Part shown: positions 12,907 through 13,304 of the stretch, one piece after another
How positions within the stretch are numbered: the first letter of the stretch is position 1
How the letters are laid out: each line of letters starts with the position of its first letter
Assembly (NCBI GenBank): GCA_017475725.1
Contig: JAFVFA010000161.1
Location: 1-13,304 of the forward strand
From: Spirochaetales bacterium
Lineage (GTDB): Bacteria > Spirochaetota > Spirochaetia > Sphaerochaetales > Sphaerochaetaceae
Length of the DNA: 13,304 nt
Reading direction: 5' to 3'
Notes under the pieces: generated by a model
The model's database searches: none
The model's input: only the letters and a program-made list of their open reading frames with translations
What the model was told of the DNA's origin: nothing
Position numbers and translations under genes: made by a program

Positions 12907-13304
12907 TTGCATTTCTGGACGATGCCCTTTTCACACTCCAATGGCCTCTTCCTTTGCTGCTGGTCTGCGCCTCGATGGCGCTGATTGCTGTTGCCGCCTA
13001 TTTTGCGCGCACTCTGAGCATCAGCGGAGCATTGGCCGCGTTCGTGTTCGGGGTCATTGTCCTGTGGTCAACCCGTTTCGAGGGTTTCCTGCTGTTCCTT
13101 CTGTTCTTCGTGTCCTGCAACCTGGTGGGTAAGATATCCAGGAACATCAGAAAAGCCAGAGAGGCCCACATCCCGAGACCTGTTGAGGAGGTCCAGGAGA
13201 AGAAGGGTCACCGCAGGGACGGCATGCAGGTGATGGCAAACGGGCTTATGGCCGCAATCTCAGCCCTGCTGTGGCTGATAGGCGCAAAACCTTCAGCTCT
13301 GATC
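12903..13304 (+). CDS. DUF92/TMEM19 (VTE6-like) membrane protein, N-terminal part
   Basis: The ATG at 12903 overlaps the preceding stop (ATGA), and the frame stays open for 134 codons to the window edge. The N-terminus is hydrophobic, with helices at about 14-33, 42-58 and 62-75, then a charged loop (about 80-110) and another helix from about 113. The DUF92 hallmark is seen as KKGHRRDGMQVMANGLMAA, matching the family pattern K..RRD..QV.ANG; the helix with SISGALAAFVFGVIVLW also fits. In plants and cyanobacteria DUF92 proteins include VTE6 (phytyl-phosphate kinase; cyanobacterial homologue sll0875), which makes prenyl diphosphates from prenyl monophosphates. Adjacent to a prenol kinase-like gene, that role is the likeliest, but the true substrate is unknown. 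The usual length is 240-280, so about half is missing at the window edge. Confidence 0.75.
   Translation, partial: MIAFLDDALFTLQWPLPLLLVCASMALIAVAAYFARTLSISGALAAFVFGVIVLWSTRFEGFLLFLLFFVSCNLVGKISRNIRKAREAHIPRPVEEVQEKKGHRRDGMQVMANGLMAAISALLWLIGAKPSALI

Overview
The window looks like one chromosomal stretch of a bacterium of about 55-57% G+C (my estimate), probably a spirochaete related to Sphaerochaeta or Treponema. I infer that lineage from the gene set and style: a divergent three-subunit molybdo-hydroxylase-like operon next to ligA, an RND/MMPL-type exporter, a stand-alone ModE-type winged helix, and a LemA/DUF2207 pair, with heavy AGG/AGA arginine codon use. It is not proven here. I see no IS element, CRISPR array, tRNA or rRNA.

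Left arm, minus strand (1-4608): reading leftwards from 4608, a compact operon encodes a molybdopterin-type large subunit, a [2Fe-2S] subunit and an FAD subunit, with overlapping ends, followed 2 nt later by rsmD (16S rRNA m2G966 methyltransferase). About 110 bp further on is the N-terminus of an RND/MMPL-family exporter with its own candidate promoter. A palindrome lies over the -10 box of that promoter. The large subunit keeps the fold-level landmarks of the xanthine dehydrogenase family but appears to have lost nearly every cofactor-binding and catalytic motif.

Centre (4609-7619): a 74-bp divergent promoter region separates that operon from ligA (NAD+-dependent DNA ligase). A ModE/LysR-type DNA-binding protein is coupled to ligA. 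A 410-bp AT-rich gap follows. It holds a strong intrinsic terminator, a candidate small RNA of about 70 nt carrying two anti-Shine-Dalgarno-like ACCTCCTTTT motifs, a second perfect hairpin, several ArgR-box-like sites and a good argR promoter.

Right arm, plus strand (7620-13304): a tightly packed run of six genes: argR, pgi (glucose-6-phosphate isomerase), lemA, a DUF2207 membrane protein, a dolichol/phytol-kinase-like membrane protein and a DUF92 protein cut by the window end. Gaps are 16, 21 and 17 nt, then overlaps of 11 and 4 nt, with no visible internal terminator, so they may be one transcript. The last two resemble the plant pair VTE5/VTE6 (prenol kinase plus prenyl-phosphate kinase), which suggests a two-step prenyl-alcohol salvage module.

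Most worth following up: the putative anti-SD small RNA upstream of argR, the motif-less molybdo-hydroxylase operon, and the VTE5/VTE6-like pair.
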